NCBI GenBank assembly: GCA_003151595.1
Contig: PLXW01000004.1
Location: 5,113-37,328, forward strand
From: Myxococcales bacterium
GTDB taxonomy: Bacteria > Myxococcota > Polyangia > Polyangiales > Polyangiaceae
Reading direction: 5' to 3'
DNA: 32,216 nt
A program made the translations under genes and the position numbers. This document shows, one piece after another, positions 8,685 through 16,025 of this stretch. Each line of letters begins with the position of its first letter. The stretch's first letter is position 1. A model generated the notes under the pieces. It was not told the DNA's origin. It saw only the letters and a program-made list of their open reading frames with translations, and did not search any database.

Positions 8685-9898
8685 GATGGATCGCCTCCAG
8701 GTGCGGCCGCCGGCGAGAGGACGAGCGCCGAACACGAACCGTTGCGCGCGATCGACGTGACGAGCGCGGCGCCACTCTCCACCGACGCTTCGTTCGTCGC
8801 GTAGCGAAGCCCGCTGACTTCGGGCTCTTCGAGGCCGGCTATCGGCGGCGCCTTCTTCGTCTCGAACGCCGACAGCGCCACGAGCGCTTGAAGCGCCCCC
8901 GCCGTGTCGAACGTCTCGCCCAGCGCGCCCTTCACGGCGGCGACCGGCACGCGCGACGCGTGCGCTCCGAGCGCCGCCACCAGCGCCTCGGCTTCGGCGC
9001 GATCGACCTCGTGCGCCCCTGACGCGCTCGCGCTCACCAGCGCCACGCCATCGGCCGCCACGTCGGCCGACCGCAGCGCCGCCACCGACGCGCGCTGCAA
9101 CGCGCTCGCCTGATTCTCCGCCTTCGTCGCAAACGTCGCCGCATACCCGCGCAGCGTTCCGCGCGCGATCGCGCCTCGTGCCATCGCGTCCTCGGCCCGC
9201 TCGAGAACGAACGCCACCGCCGCCTCGCCCAGCCCTGCTCCCGTGCCGCGGCGATCGAACGGGCGCACCTCGCCCGTCGACGCGAGCAATCCGGCGCGCG
9301 AGATGGCGCGCACGACATCGGCCGACGCCGAGAACGCGCTGACCACGACGCACGCACGCGCGCGCCCTTCGGTGATCCAGCGCGCGCCGAGCGCGATCGC
9401 GTCGAGGGACGACGACCCGCCGTCGCTGAGCGTCATCGAGAACGCCTTCGCGCCGAACGCCAGCGCGACCATCGCGCCGGGCGCGCTCGGGATCGCGAAC
9501 GGCATGAGCGCGCCGTTCGTTCGCTGCACACCGTTGGCGACGAGGCTCCGGTCGTACTCGAGCAAGACGTCGAGGTGACCGTACGTGCTCGCCATCAGCA
9601 CGCCGAGGTCGTCGCCCGGGAAGGTGGCGGTGTCTATCTTGGCGTCGGTGAGCGCGAGCCTAGTCGCGCAGATCGCGAGGCGCGTCGTCCGGTTGTACAT
9701 GCGGAGGCCGCGCACGTTCGTGTACTTCGTGGCCTCGAAGTCGGCGATCGATGCGAGCCCCACGCCGCCGTGCTCGCTCGAAGACGCGATCGCTCTTCGC
9801 CCTTCGCAGAGCGCGGCGAAGATCGCGTCGGGTGCGTCCCCGATCGGCGTGAGCACGCCGACGCCCGTGACGGAGACCGGCGCGCCCGGCGACGTCAC
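8681..9898 (-). CDS. Degenerate ketosynthase (chain-length-factor-like partner)
   Basis: The 405-residue protein has the thiolase/ketosynthase fold from end to end: VSVTGVGVLTPIG at the N-terminus, RPFDRRGTGAGLGEAAVAFVLE in the middle (written here as RPFDRRGTGAG and LGEAAVAFVLE). The active site is lost. At the nucleophile the sequence is SDGGSSSLDAI, with Gly161 for Cys. The HGTGT histidine region reads SASASGAHEVD, and the GHT histidine is replaced in VKGALGETFDTAG. It therefore cannot condense by itself and should be the KS-beta/chain-length-factor partner of the active KS encoded just upstream. The GTG at 9898 overlaps that gene's stop (GTGA), giving the coupled, equimolar expression expected for a heterodimer. 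Type II chain-length factors often have Gln at the Cys position; Gly is a different solution. Confidence 0.88.
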   Translation of the reverse strand: MTSPGAPVSVTGVGVLTPIGDAPDAIFAALCEGRRAIASSSEHGGVGLASIADFEATKYTNVRGLRMYNRTTRLAICATRLALTDAKIDTATFPGDDLGVLMASTYGHLDVLLEYDRSLVANGVQRTNGALMPFAIPSAPGAMVALAFGAKAFSMTLSDGGSSSLDAIALGARWITEGRARACVVVSAFSASADVVRAISRAGLLASTGEVRPFDRRGTGAGLGEAAVAFVLERAEDAMARGAIARGTLRGYAATFATKAENQASALQRASVAALRSADVAADGVALVSASASGAHEVDRAEAEALVAALGAHASRVPVAAVKGALGETFDTAGALQALVALSAFETKKAPPIAGLEEPEVSGLRYATNEASVESGAALVTSIARNGSCSALVLSPAAAPGGDPS

Positions 9899-11130
9899 GG
9901 CGCGCCTCGCAGCACGACGCAGGCGTTGAACCCGCCGAACCCCGCCGACAGGTTCAGGCACGTCCCCACCTTCGCGTCGCGCCCCTTGCCAGGAACGCAG
10001 TCGATGACGCACTCCGGGTCCTGCTCGATCAGGTTCACCGTCGGCGGTACCGCCTGATGGCTCATCGCGAGCACGCAGGCCACGGCCTCGATCGCGCTCG
10101 CCGCGCCGTTGGTGTGCCCGATCATCGACTTGATCGAGCTCATCGGAAGCGTCTTCGCGCGATCGCCGAACACGGCGTAAAGGGCGCGCACTTCGCAGAG
10201 ATCGCTGTAGAGCGTGCCGGTGCCGTGCGCGCTCACGTAGTCGACCGCATCGAGCGGCGTGCTCGTCGTGGCCAGCGCCTGCTGGATCGCGCGCGTGAAG
10301 CCGCGCCCCGTCGGATCCGGCGCCGTGACGTGGTGCGCATCGTTGCTGAGGCCGAACCCCGCCACCTCGGCGAGGATCCGCGCGCCACGCTTCTTCGCGA
10401 CCTCGAAGTCCTCGAGCACCAGCACGCCGGCCCCTTCGCCGAACGACACGCCGTCGCGGTTCTTGTCGTACGGGCGGCAGACGCTCTTCGAGAGCGCGCC
10501 CATCCGGAAGAAGCCACAGTAGATCGACCGCACCAGCGTGTCGGCGGCGCCGGCGATCATGCAGTCGGCCGCGCCCATCTGGATCAGATCGTACGCCGTC
10601 GCGATCGCCGCGTTCCCCGAGCTGCACGCCGCAGCGCTCAACACCACGGGCCCACCGAGGCCGTACCGCGCTGCCGTCACCGCTGCGAGTCGATGGTTGT
10701 CGCTGCGCGCGAAGAACCCGGCGTCGATGCTCTCTTCTTCTCGGCCTGCGGCGCGATCGATCGCCGTCCGATCGCTCAGGTCCCCCACTTGCCGCTCTTC
10801 GCCGAGCGTCGTCCCCATCACGACGCCTGTGCGCTCGCGAAACGCGCCGTCGCTGGGGAGCGCCGCCTGCGTGACCGCGCGCTTCGCCGCCGCCAGCGCG
10901 AGCTCGAGGCAACGCGCGCGAGAGCGATCGGCGTCGAGGTCCGCAGGGAGCTCGTCCTCGGCGGGCAACGTCACTTCACCGCCGACCAGCGACTCGAAAT
11001 CGCGAAACGAGAACGTGCGCAGCGGCTTCAACATGCACTCGCCGCGCATGAGCGAGCCCCAGAACGCCTCCAGCTCACAGCCGGCGGGCGTGACCACCCC
11101 GCATCCCGTGACCGCGACCCGTCTCGTCAT
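9895..11130 (-). CDS. Beta-ketoacyl-ACP synthase, active (KS-alpha)
   Basis: The 411-residue ketosynthase performs decarboxylative Claisen condensation of a carrier-bound acyl chain with malonyl-ACP. All catalytic residues are visible: Cys169 in SAAACSSGNAAI, His302 in VSAHGTGTLYSD, and Lys334 and His339 in SSIKSMIGHTNGAAS. The GVSFGEGAGVLVLED segment is also intact. Length matches FabF/KS-alpha proteins. The ATG at 11130 follows the ACP gene by 16 bases, and the stop overlaps the degenerate KS gene. The pair should form the elongating heterodimer that extends the pyrrole-carboxyl starter supplied by the genes upstream. Confidence 0.94.
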   Translation of the reverse strand: MTRRVAVTGCGVVTPAGCELEAFWGSLMRGECMLKPLRTFSFRDFESLVGGEVTLPAEDELPADLDADRSRARCLELALAAAKRAVTQAALPSDGAFRERTGVVMGTTLGEERQVGDLSDRTAIDRAAGREEESIDAGFFARSDNHRLAAVTAARYGLGGPVVLSAAACSSGNAAIATAYDLIQMGAADCMIAGAADTLVRSIYCGFFRMGALSKSVCRPYDKNRDGVSFGEGAGVLVLEDFEVAKKRGARILAEVAGFGLSNDAHHVTAPDPTGRGFTRAIQQALATTSTPLDAVDYVSAHGTGTLYSDLCEVRALYAVFGDRAKTLPMSSIKSMIGHTNGAASAIEAVACVLAMSHQAVPPTVNLIEQDPECVIDCVPGKGRDAKVGTCLNLSAGFGGFNACVVLRGAP

Positions 11131-11146
11131 GCGTGACCCGCCGGCT

Positions 11147-11389
11147 CTATTTGCCGCCGCCGCTCTTGAGCGACGCGACCAGCGCGACGGCCTTCTTCAG
11201 CGAGCGCAGCTCGTCGAAGCGCGTGACCGGGATCTTGATGTCGAACACCCGCTCGATCTCGAACACCAACTCGACGGCCCGATGCGAATCGACGTCGAGG
11301 TCTTCACGGAGATCCGCGTCGGCCGAGAAGTCGGCGTTCGTCTCCGCGATCTTCGCGATGATCTGCCTCAGCTCTTCTTCCATGGTCAT
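11147..11389 (-). CDS. Acyl carrier protein
   Basis: The 80-residue acidic protein has the four-helix carrier pattern with DLREDLDVDSHRAVEL. Ser35 is the phosphopantetheine site; the usual DSL is DSH here. The IERVFDIKIPV segment corresponds to helices II-III. The gene lies between the PCP (16 bases upstream) and the KS (16 bases downstream). It is the likely carrier for malonyl extension and the growing chain, distinct from the PCP that holds proline. The ATG at 11389 is preceded by AAAAGG. Confidence 0.92.
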   Translation of the reverse strand: MTMEEELRQIIAKIAETNADFSADADLREDLDVDSHRAVELVFEIERVFDIKIPVTRFDELRSLKKAVALVASLKSGGGK

Positions 11390-11405
11390 CGCCTTTTCGC
11401 GTTGG

Positions 11406-11651
11406 TTACGGCGTTTTCTGAGAAACGAGCGCCACGATCGCGTCGAGCGTCCGGAACGACTCGGCGTTGATGTCGGAGGGGTCGAGCTGAATCTTGAACG
11501 TCTCTTCGAGGAAGCTGATGAGCGAGAGCGTCGTCAGCGAATCGAGGAGCCCCGACTCCTGAAGATCCGTGTCGTCGGTGAGCCCGCGCTCGTCGCCGCT
11601 CAGCCACGTGCTCACGATGTACTCGCGAATGGCCGCTTTGATCTGACTCAC
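11406..11651 (-). CDS. Peptidyl carrier protein (PltL/RedO-like) for prolyl/pyrrolyl thioester
   Basis: The 81-residue carrier protein has the attachment motif SGLLDSLTTLSL with Ser38, and TDDTDLQ ahead of it, as in free-standing PCPs of amino-acid activating systems. It starts with GTG at 11651, overlapping the adenylation-enzyme stop (GTGA), with AAAGGAG just upstream. In the PltF/PltL/PltE type of pathway the carrier is loaded with L-proline by the adenylation enzyme and stays attached while the flavoenzyme oxidises the ring. Gene order here (dehydrogenase, adenylation enzyme, PCP, all overlapping) fits that role exactly. Assignment to pyrrole formation rests on the neighbours. Confidence 0.9.
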   Translation of the reverse strand: MSQIKAAIREYIVSTWLSGDERGLTDDTDLQESGLLDSLTTLSLISFLEETFKIQLDPSDINAESFRTLDAIVALVSQKTP

Positions 11652-13288
11652 GAGGCTCCTTTCTGATCGCTCGGTGCGAGGGGCACGAGCACCGCGCGAT
11701 CGTCGTCACGCACCGCCGCCGCCGTTCGCACGCGATCGATCTTCCCGCTCGACGTCCGCGGCAGCGCGCGCACGAGGCGCACGCCGAGCGGCACCATGTA
11801 CTTCGGGAGACGCGCGGCGCAGTGGCGCTTCACGTCGAGCACCGAGAGCTCGGCGTCCGACGGAACGGCGACGGCGACGAGCTCCTGATTGTGCACGACG
11901 ACGATCGCCTCGCGCACGCCCACGTGATCCTGGATCGCGACCTCGACCTCGCCGAGCTCCACGCGGAACCCATGGATCTTGACCATGTGATCGCGACGCC
12001 CGTGATAGAGCAGCTCACCGTCGCCCCTCCGCGAGACCATGTCGCCGGTCGGGTACGGATGCTTCGCCGGCGTGCGCTTCCCCGCGTCCCAGTAACCGAG
12101 CATCACGGTCGGCCCCTCGATGAAGAGCTCGCCCACGTCGCCGTCGGGCACGGGCTTCCCTTCGGGATCGAGGATCGCCGCCACGTCGCCGCAGCTCGCC
12201 TGACCGATCGGGATCGCGGTCACGTCGGCCGCCGGCAGCCCTTTCACTTCGTACGCCGTGCACACGTTGGTCTCGGTCGGTCCGAAGAGATTGAAGAAGC
12301 GCGCGCCCGGCAGCGTCTCCATCGCTCGGCGCAGGTGCTTCACCGGGAACACTTCGCCGGCGAAGAACACCGATCGAAGCGACGGCGCGCCGCCGCGCTC
12401 CGCGAGCTTCCCCGCGTCGAGCATGAGGACGATCGCCGTCGGCACCGAGTACCAGGCGGTGATCTCTTTCTCGCGAATGCGATCGACCATCCGGGGGCCG
12501 GAGATGACCGTGGCCTCGTCGACGATCACGATCGTGGCGCCGCGCGAGAGGGTCGACCAGATGTCGAAGACGGAGAGATCGAAATGAAACGGCGCCACGC
12601 TCGCCACGCGATCGGCCGGACCGAGCGCAATGAGCTCCGCCGCCCAGTCGACGAACGCCAGCGCGTTGCGATGCGAGAGCATCACCCCTTTGGGAACGCC
12701 GGTGGAGCCCGACGTGTAGAGCAGGTACGCGAGCTCGTCCGGCGAGTCACTCGTCGGCGGGAGCACAGCGTCGGAGGCGCTCGTCACCTCCGACCAAGCG
12801 TGAACGTGGACGCCCGAGGGGACGTCGATCGCCGGCGCGTCGGCTGCGACAATGAAGTGCTCGACGGAGTCCTGGGCCCCCGAGGCGACGCTGTTCGCGA
12901 TGCGGTTCTCGATGCGGTTCTCAATCCGGTTCTCGATCCAATTCGCGAAGAGCGGCGGCGCGATGACCACGTGACGGATCGCGCAGTCGTTCGCGATCAG
13001 CTTGAGGCGCGCCGGCGGCGAGCTGGGATCGAGCGGCACGTACGTCGCCCCCGCTCGCAGCGCCCCCAGCATCGCCGCGATCGCTCGACCCGATCGCGGC
13101 AGATGCACACCGACCCGCTCGCCCGGCTGAACGCCGCACGCCTTCAGCGTGTGCGCGAACCGATTCGCCAGCGCATCGAGCTCGGCATACGTAAGTGCTT
13201 CGCTCGGCCCGTCGACGGCCACGTGGCTCGGCGTCTTCTCCGCGAACGACGACACCAGCCGGTCGATCCGCATCACGTGAGTCTTCAC
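11648..13288 (-). CDS. L-proline-type AMP ligase (free-standing adenylation enzyme, PltF/RedM-like)
   Basis: The 546-residue stand-alone adenylation enzyme activates an amino acid as its AMP ester and loads it on the PCP. Motifs include LTYAELDALANRFA, the P-loop LLYTSGSTGVPKG (about 189-201), FHFDLSVFDIW (A4), FNLFGPTETNVC (A5), YPTGDMV (A7) and SSGKIDR with the A10 Lys516. Aligning A4-A5 by eye to GrsA gives pocket residues D237 L238 F241 Y280 F308 A310 L334 V342 C343 K516, that is DLFYFALVCK. From memory, pyrrole-forming prolyl ligases have DLLYLALVCK. The GTG at 13288 overlaps the dehydrogenase stop. A short IENR repeat interrupts the N-terminal domain near residues 118-130. Proline specificity is a strong prediction, not shown. 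Confidence 0.92.
   Translation of the reverse strand: MKTHVMRIDRLVSSFAEKTPSHVAVDGPSEALTYAELDALANRFAHTLKACGVQPGERVGVHLPRSGRAIAAMLGALRAGATYVPLDPSSPPARLKLIANDCAIRHVVIAPPLFANWIENRIENRIENRIANSVASGAQDSVEHFIVAADAPAIDVPSGVHVHAWSEVTSASDAVLPPTSDSPDELAYLLYTSGSTGVPKGVMLSHRNALAFVDWAAELIALGPADRVASVAPFHFDLSVFDIWSTLSRGATIVIVDEATVISGPRMVDRIREKEITAWYSVPTAIVLMLDAGKLAERGGAPSLRSVFFAGEVFPVKHLRRAMETLPGARFFNLFGPTETNVCTAYEVKGLPAADVTAIPIGQASCGDVAAILDPEGKPVPDGDVGELFIEGPTVMLGYWDAGKRTPAKHPYPTGDMVSRRGDGELLYHGRRDHMVKIHGFRVELGEVEVAIQDHVGVREAIVVVHNQELVAVAVPSDAELSVLDVKRHCAARLPKYMVPLGVRLVRALPRTSSGKIDRVRTAAAVRDDDRAVLVPLAPSDQKGAS
11656..11662 (-). promoter_or_regulatory. Ribosome binding site AAAGGAG for the PCP GTG start
   Basis: AAAGGAG on the minus strand, four bases before the GTG at 11651 and inside the end of the adenylation gene. 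It supports the GTG start and reinitiation at the GTGA overlap. Confidence 0.65.
12894..12941. repeat. Four tandem 12-bp units inside the adenylation gene
   Basis: Four imperfect copies of a 12-base unit (plus strand ttctcgatgcgg and variants) follow without gaps, and a partial fifth continues to 12948. On the coding strand they encode repeated Ile-Glu-Asn-Arg. The unit is a multiple of three, so copy-number change keeps frame. Confidence 0.85.
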
Positions 13289-14430
13289 GTGAGTCCCATC
13301 ATGCGCGCGACGATGAGCCGCTGCATCTCGGACGTCCCCGAGAAGATGCGCGACGGGATGGCGTCACGCAGGAGCGCGTCGATCCCCGTATCGGTCGCGA
13401 TCCCCGAGGCGCCGAAGATCTGAACGGCGTCGAGCCCCGACTGCACGGCAGCCTCCGAGATCCACAGCTTGCTCAGCGCGATCGCCTCATCGCATCGCTT
13501 GCCTGCGCGATGAAGCTCGCCCGCTCGGTAAAGGAGCAAGCGCCCCGCTTCGAGCCGCAGCTTCATATCGACGAGCCGATTGGAGATCGACTGGAACGAC
13601 GCGAGCTTGTGTCCGAACTGTTGACGTGATCGAACGTGTTCGACGCAGCGTTCGAGAGTGCGCTCCATCGCCCCGACATAATACGCGAACAAACAAGCGC
13701 GCTCCCACACCATCGATTCGGCGAAGAGCGCCGCGCCCGACCCCACGCGACCGACGAGCGACGACTCCGGAACGTGCACCCCTTCGAGAAAGAGACTCCC
13801 CCACGGTGACGTTCGCAGACCGGTCTTCTCGTGCTCGGGCGTGACGGTGAGGCCGGGCGTCCCCTTCGGAACGAGGAAAGCGGAGATCCCGAAGAAGCCT
13901 TTGCCGGGCGCGGTCACGGCGTAGATGAGAAACAGATCGGCGACCGGCGCGTTCGTGATGAAGCACTTGGAGCCGTCGAGGACGTAGTGGCCGTCGTCGG
14001 TCTTCTTGGCGGTCGTCTTCATCGCGTAGACGTCGGAGCCGGCGTCGGGCTCGGAGGTGCCGTTCGCGCAGATCAGCTTTCCGGCGGCGATGTCGGCGAG
14101 GTAGCGGGCGTGAAGCGTGGTCGACTTCGATCGCCAGAACGGGACCGCCGAGGCGAACATGTGCGCGCACAGCGAGAAGACGAGCCCGCCGTCCTCGCAC
14201 CCTTTGCCCAACGCCTCGATCACCAGCATCGTGTCGTAGGCGTCGAGCGCGCTGCCGCCGTGCTCTTCGGGGAGCGGGAGGCCGCAGAGCCCGAACGCGG
14301 CCGCCTCGTCCCACAGCGCGCGGTCGAAGGTTCCGGCGGCGTCTCGCTCGCGCGCGCCGGGGCTGAGGCGGGTGCGCGCGAAGTGGAGCGTGGCGTCCAC
14401 CCGCTGGCGTTGCGCGTCGGAGAGATCCAT
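13285..14430 (-). CDS. PltE/RedW-like acyl-CoA dehydrogenase (prolyl-PCP oxidase)
   Basis: The 381-residue FAD enzyme has the acyl-CoA dehydrogenase layout: an N-terminal helical domain with GLCGLPLPEEHGGS, a beta domain with CANGTSEPDAGSD and FITNAPVADLF, and a C-terminal helical domain with RSRQQFGHKLASFQ and DAVQIFGASG. Features recalled from PltE are GLVFSLCAHMFASAVPF, MVWERACLFA and SRIFSGTSEMQ. The late position that holds the base in short-chain enzymes (EGTS) is Ser here. Glu243 in VWERA lines up with the catalytic base position of isovaleryl-CoA dehydrogenase, as in PltE. With the overlapping proline-type adenylation gene and PCP it should oxidise prolyl-S-PCP to pyrrole-2-carboxyl-S-PCP. 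An ordinary acyl-CoA dehydrogenase is less likely in this context. Confidence 0.9.
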   Translation of the reverse strand: MDLSDAQRQRVDATLHFARTRLSPGARERDAAGTFDRALWDEAAAFGLCGLPLPEEHGGSALDAYDTMLVIEALGKGCEDGGLVFSLCAHMFASAVPFWRSKSTTLHARYLADIAAGKLICANGTSEPDAGSDVYAMKTTAKKTDDGHYVLDGSKCFITNAPVADLFLIYAVTAPGKGFFGISAFLVPKGTPGLTVTPEHEKTGLRTSPWGSLFLEGVHVPESSLVGRVGSGAALFAESMVWERACLFAYYVGAMERTLERCVEHVRSRQQFGHKLASFQSISNRLVDMKLRLEAGRLLLYRAGELHRAGKRCDEAIALSKLWISEAAVQSGLDAVQIFGASGIATDTGIDALLRDAIPSRIFSGTSEMQRLIVARMMGLT

Positions 14431-14473
14431 TCGGATCGCTCATCGTATCGACCGGAGCGCCGGGGGTGAAGCT

Positions 14474-15361
14474 CTACGGAGCGAGCTGCACGATGCCGTC
14501 GCGTGTGACGATCGCGTTCGCCATCGGCGCGACCACCTCCGCGCCCGGCCACACGACGCACGACTCCACGCGCCCCGCGCCCACGACGCGCGCCCCGTCG
14601 CCGAGGACCGCGCGGTCCAACGTTACGCCCTTTGCGACGCGGACGCCCCCTCCGCGCCACGCCGCCTCGCCGCGCGCGACGAGCCATCGCAGGTTCGCCC
14701 GCAGGTATTCGCGCGGCGTCCCGATGTCGATCATCTCGGCGTCGATCACCATCGACGCGATCCGCCCTCCGCTGCGCATCGCCGGCAGATAGACATCCCC
14801 CACGAGACACCCCGCCCGCGGGAGCCCGCGCCGCAGCTCTTCGCCGACGACGTGGACGCCTACGAAGTCGGCGGCGCGCGTCTCCGGCTTCCCGCCCTTC
14901 ACGGCGTTCTCGCCGCGAAGCCTCACCACGCGCCCGTCCTCGTCGAGTCCGACGTTGCCAAGCGCTCCGGCCTCGCACATCCGGACCGCGAGCGTCGCCA
15001 GCGCACCGTCCTTCGCAGCTTGCCCATGCGCCTCGACGAGCTTCGGCGCGTCGAGCGGTCCCACCATGTCGCTGTTCCACACGAGGACGTCCCCGGCGCC
15101 GAGCAAAGCAGCCGCTGCGTTGACGCCCCCGGCCGTGCCCAGGAGGTCCTCTTCACGCGACACGGCGATCCCGCACGCGCGCGCGAACGCCTCCACCTCG
15201 TCCGCCCGATGATGCGCGTTCACCACGATCGCCCGCGCGATCCCCGTCACCCGCTCCACCACGTGCGCCAGCGCCGGGCGATCCCCGATTGGAACGAGCG
15301 CCTTCGCACGCCACGACGAGATCGGCGCGAGGCGCGTCCCCAGGCCGGCGGCGAGGATCAT
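14474..15361 (-). CDS. Sugar-1-phosphate nucleotidyltransferase
   Basis: The protein transfers a nucleotide onto a sugar 1-phosphate. The N-terminal signature AMILAAGLGTRLAPIS with KALVPIGDRPALAHVVE is that of GlmU/MurU/mannose-1-phosphate guanylyltransferase relatives. WNSDMVGPLD supplies the metal-binding Asp, and the C-terminal part (WRGGGVRVAKGVTL...DGARVVGAG) looks like a short left-handed beta-helix. I chose the ATG at 15361 (295 aa), placing the signature at the very N-terminus as is usual. An in-frame ATG at 15409 would add 16 residues; neither has a clear ribosome site. The gene ends 43 bases before the dehydrogenase start, so it may head the biosynthetic operon. NDP-sugar supply to the pathway or to the deacetylase-like enzyme is possible but unproven. 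Confidence 0.87.
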   Translation of the reverse strand: MILAAGLGTRLAPISSWRAKALVPIGDRPALAHVVERVTGIARAIVVNAHHRADEVEAFARACGIAVSREEDLLGTAGGVNAAAALLGAGDVLVWNSDMVGPLDAPKLVEAHGQAAKDGALATLAVRMCEAGALGNVGLDEDGRVVRLRGENAVKGGKPETRAADFVGVHVVGEELRRGLPRAGCLVGDVYLPAMRSGGRIASMVIDAEMIDIGTPREYLRANLRWLVARGEAAWRGGGVRVAKGVTLDRAVLGDGARVVGAGRVESCVVWPGAEVVAPMANAIVTRDGIVQLAP

Positions 15362-15453
15362 GGCGGGGATCGGAATCGCGGAAATCGGGGGCGCCACGTG
15401 AGGGAGCATCGCAAAAGTTGGTCGCGGGCGCGCGGGTCGAGTACACGCGGCGT

Positions 15454-15876
15454 GTGGGAAACGTTCCTCGCGTGGCTGTGCTCGCGCTCGCAGTCGCGGG
15501 GGTCCTGTCGATCTTTGCGGCGTGCGGGACCGACGCCGTCGGCATTCAGCAGTGCCGCAACATCGAGAGCGCCCGCTGCATGCGCGCCCCCGCCTGCAAG
15601 ATCGACCTGTCGCAACCCCTCCACGAAGGGAGCGACGTCGACGCCTGCATCCGGTTCTACAACGACCAGTGCCTGCACGGCCTCGTCACCTCGGTCACGC
15701 CGGGCGCGAACCAGGTGAGCGCCTGCATCGCCGCCATCAACTCCGGCCCGTGCGACTTCGTAGTCAACCCGCAAGACTCGCCGGCCTGCGTGTTCCTCAT
15801 CCCGATCCCCGACGCGGGGACCGACGCGGACGGCGCGGAAGCGTCCACCGAAGACGCGAGCGACGACGGCGGCTGA
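15454..15876 (+). CDS. Small cysteine-rich lipoprotein, unknown function
   Basis: Starting at the GTG at 15454 the 140-residue product has a hydrophobic signal ending in FAAC, with Cys24 as the lipidation site. The mature part has about nine cysteines in a spaced pattern (CRNIESARCMRAPACKIDL, ACIRFYNDQCLHG, ACIAAINSGPCDF, ACVFL). It ends in an acidic Asp/Ala/Ser tail. The paired cysteines suggest disulfide-bonded helices. Longer readings upstream have no signal sequence and run into the divergent nucleotidyltransferase gene. I recognise no named family. Confidence 0.75.
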   Translation: MGNVPRVAVLALAVAGVLSIFAACGTDAVGIQQCRNIESARCMRAPACKIDLSQPLHEGSDVDACIRFYNDQCLHGLVTSVTPGANQVSACIAAINSGPCDFVVNPQDSPACVFLIPIPDAGTDADGAEASTEDASDDGG

Positions 15877-16025
15877 AACGCTGTCGGTCACCATCCGCGC
15901 GTGTGATGCGGACCCCCACGAATCGAGAGCCGCCACAGGACTTTCGCTTGTGATGCTCGGCTGAGCCAGGCCTCCTGGACGGTTCAGGCGAGCGGAGCAC
16001 GCGCTTCGTCCAGGGGGAGCACAAC

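Noticed and set aside
15362..15409. Longer start for the nucleotidyltransferase at the ATG 15409
   Set aside because: It would place 16 Pro/Ile-rich residues before the nucleotide-binding signature that normally begins the protein; kept only as an alternative.
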